Assembly: GCA_024734495.1 (NCBI GenBank)
Contig: JALMQS010000085.1
Location: forward strand, 21,953,077 to 22,017,076
Source: Forficula auricularia
Taxonomy: Eukaryota; Arthropoda; Insecta; Dermaptera; Forficulidae
Length of the DNA stretch: 64,000 nt
Direction of reading: 5' to 3'
Made by a program: the position numbers and the translations under genes
Part shown: positions 28,601 through 31,600 of the stretch, piece after piece
How positions within the stretch are numbered: the first letter of the stretch is position 1
Layout of the letters: the number at the start of each line of letters is the position of its first letter
The notes under the pieces: model-generated
What the model was told of the DNA's origin: nothing
The model's input: the letters and a program-made list of their open reading frames with translations, nothing else
Databases searched by the model: none

Positions 28601-31600
28601 AATAAAATATATGTTAAGATGTTATTACAATCTCATAAAAAAATTACAGTAGTAATAAATGTCAGCATAAGTGCTATTGATATTGATAATCGACTGATAG
28701 AAAATTTATCAAAATATTAATCAAGTATAATTCTTCCGCATTTAACTTATTAAAAAATCACATTGATAAGTTATATATACCTATATACCGGGTGAGTTTT
28801 TTATCTTGAGACAGTCTTATAATTCAAAAACAGTGTATGGAAAAAAGTTTCAAATAAAAGTTTGTTTATATCGAGGGGGAAACAAAACTACGCTTTGTTT
28901 GTCGACCTAGAACAAGCTTTCAAGGGTATTTCAATGTCAAGTTCTATTTTTAAATGGAACCCTATATTTTTCTATACGTCTACTTAATCTACAAAAAAAA
29001 AAAAAAAAAAACTGAACAACTTTTATAAGAACTATTTTTTATACGACATCAAATAAACAAAATACATGAATCAATTAGATCTCAAAAAAATTTTAATAAT
29101 TATTTTTAACAATTATTTAACTTAATTATCAAATCATAATGATTAAATAAATAATTTAATAATTTTTCGTCACTTTTCTGAGACATTCCAGAGTGTATTG
29201 AAGTCTTCTGGATGAATTCCAGTTCCAATTTCCTTATTTTAGCCTGTTACAATTTCTTCGTAGCCTTTACATTTCCTGTTTTTTTTTTGTTTTTTTTAAA
29301 CCGATTTTACAACACTATAAAATGAAGCTTGTGAGGGTGTATTCCTTTCATTTCAATGGCAGCCCTTAACACTTCTTCAACATTCCCCGCATATATCAAG
29401 ACCATTTTAATTCTGTCTTCAAAAAAAGCTCAATTTTTATTATGGTAATACAATATTTTTTTTTTATGAAAATGATGAGAGAAGGAGTTATACTAAAAAG
29501 GTGCAACCCCTAAAGGCCTGGGTTGGCCCCTCCATCGTGAAAAGAAGATGAAAGAATTTTATGGGGTGGGCGGGGGTCGAAGGTATCTGTGGATACGGGT
29601 CTTAAATAGCTGACGGTTATAATTCACGGGAAAGATGGTGGCAGGGAGCGAATTCCAGTCTCTGGAGGTCATAGGGATAAAAGAGTTGGCGAAAGCGCTT
29701 GTTCGACTTTTATCCAATTTGACAGCAAAGGGGTGCTGAGCGTTCGAAAACCGCGTGCTTCTCGTAAAGAGGGCTTTAGGGGGGATAATCGATACATATA
29801 TTTAATTATCTACTGGATTGACACGAGAAATAAACTTATTTAAACTCAAGAATTTCAACTTTTTTTTTTTTTTTTTTTAATGCAATCGAATGCAAGAAGG
29901 GGTGCACCAGTAAAGATGTAGCCCCTATGGATCTCGAAAGACCCTTGCATTACCGAAGAGAAGGGAAAGTTGTTTAAGTGAGAGGGTGTAGACGTAGGTG
30001 TCTATGCACCCTGGTTTTGAAGGTTTGAAGATCATAGGTGCTGGGAAAGATAGAGGCTGGGAGAGAGTTCCAGTTCCTTGAAGTCATGGGGATATATGAA
30101 TTCGCGAATGAAGTGGTCCGGCACTTTTCTAATTTGACCGCGAAAGAGTGTTGGGAGTCGGCAAAACGTGTGCTGCGTGCAAAGCATGCTTTGGGGGGAA
30201 TTATTGATTTTATCTCATCAGAGCACCTGCCGTGATAGTATCTATAGAAAAGGGAAAGGGCGGAGACATCTCTTCGATGAGCCAGCGAGTCGAGGGAGTC
30301 GGTGAGGGTAGAATCGTCAATTAGCCTGACGGCTCGTTTCTGAATTGCATCAAGGGTAGCAAGAGAATATTTTGAGGCTCCTCTCCACAGATGAGAGCCG
30401 TATTCGAGATAGGGGCGGATTTGGGCCTTGTAGATGGTGAGAAGTTGTGGGGGTTTGTAAAATCGCTTGGACCTGAATAAGAAGCCAATCTTCCTTGCTG
30501 CAGATTTCGCCACAGAGGAGATGTGTTCATTCCAAGACAGGTCAGATGCGACAGAGACGCCCAACATGGATAGGCTGTCACACATTTTCAGGGTATTCGA
30601 ATCGAAGTGAATATCAGGGAAATCTCTATTTTCGCGCCTAGAAATTAGACAACATTGAGTCTTGTTTGAATTGAAGTTAACTAAATTTTGAGAGCCCCAT
30701 TTATTCAGTTTGTCTAGGTCGAGAGTAATTGAGGAGGCAATATTGATTCGATTATTCGGGAGAGAGGGTTTGCCGTGTAGAGTGCTATCGTCGGCGTAAC
30801 AATGAGTGGGGTTTGCCGTTTGATCAATAAGGTCGTTTATATAAATAAGGAAGAGTGTGGAGGAGATTACAGAGCCTTGGGGAACACCAGAGTTTGTGGA
30901 GAACGATTCAGAAGATGTTCCATCCACCACAACTTTTATACTTCGGTTTGTCAGAAAGCTTTCAATCCATTTGCGAAGTGTTGGTGTGAATCCAAAGGCT
31001 GGTAGTTTGGCAAGAAGATTTTGTGCCAAACCTGGTCAAAAGCTTTGGAGATATCAAGGGCTACAGCGAGGGTTTCTTTTCCGGCCTCTAGAGTATTGTT
31101 CAAGGTGTGGGTGACATAGGTTAAGATGTCGCCTGTGGAACGATTTTGTCTGAATCCATATTGCCTATCGTGAATTAATTTATTGTTTTCTAAGTGATGA
31201 AGGACGTGTTGGTTTATGACTAATTCCATTAATTTGGAAAGAACAGAGGTGATCGAGATAGGCCTGTAATTAGAGATTTGTGATGTGTCTCCTTTTTTAG
31301 GAATAGGTGTTACTCTGGCTATTTTCCAGCTTTTGGGGAATATGCTCGACTCGTAAGAGAGTTGGAATAGCTTGGATAAGATAGGGGCAAGTTCAGGGGC
31401 GCATTTTTTAATGAGAATTGGTGGGATGTTATCGGGGCCTGCGGCGGATTTGGAATTTAATTTATTAATGGCTTTTATGATTATTTGGGGCCTGAAAATT
31501 ATTTTGCCCATGAGGTTGGTTTGGGGGGTATAAGTGGGCGGGTTAAGCCCTTTGTCATCTAAAGTGGACTAGTTCTATTAAGTAGAAAATAATCTTTTAA

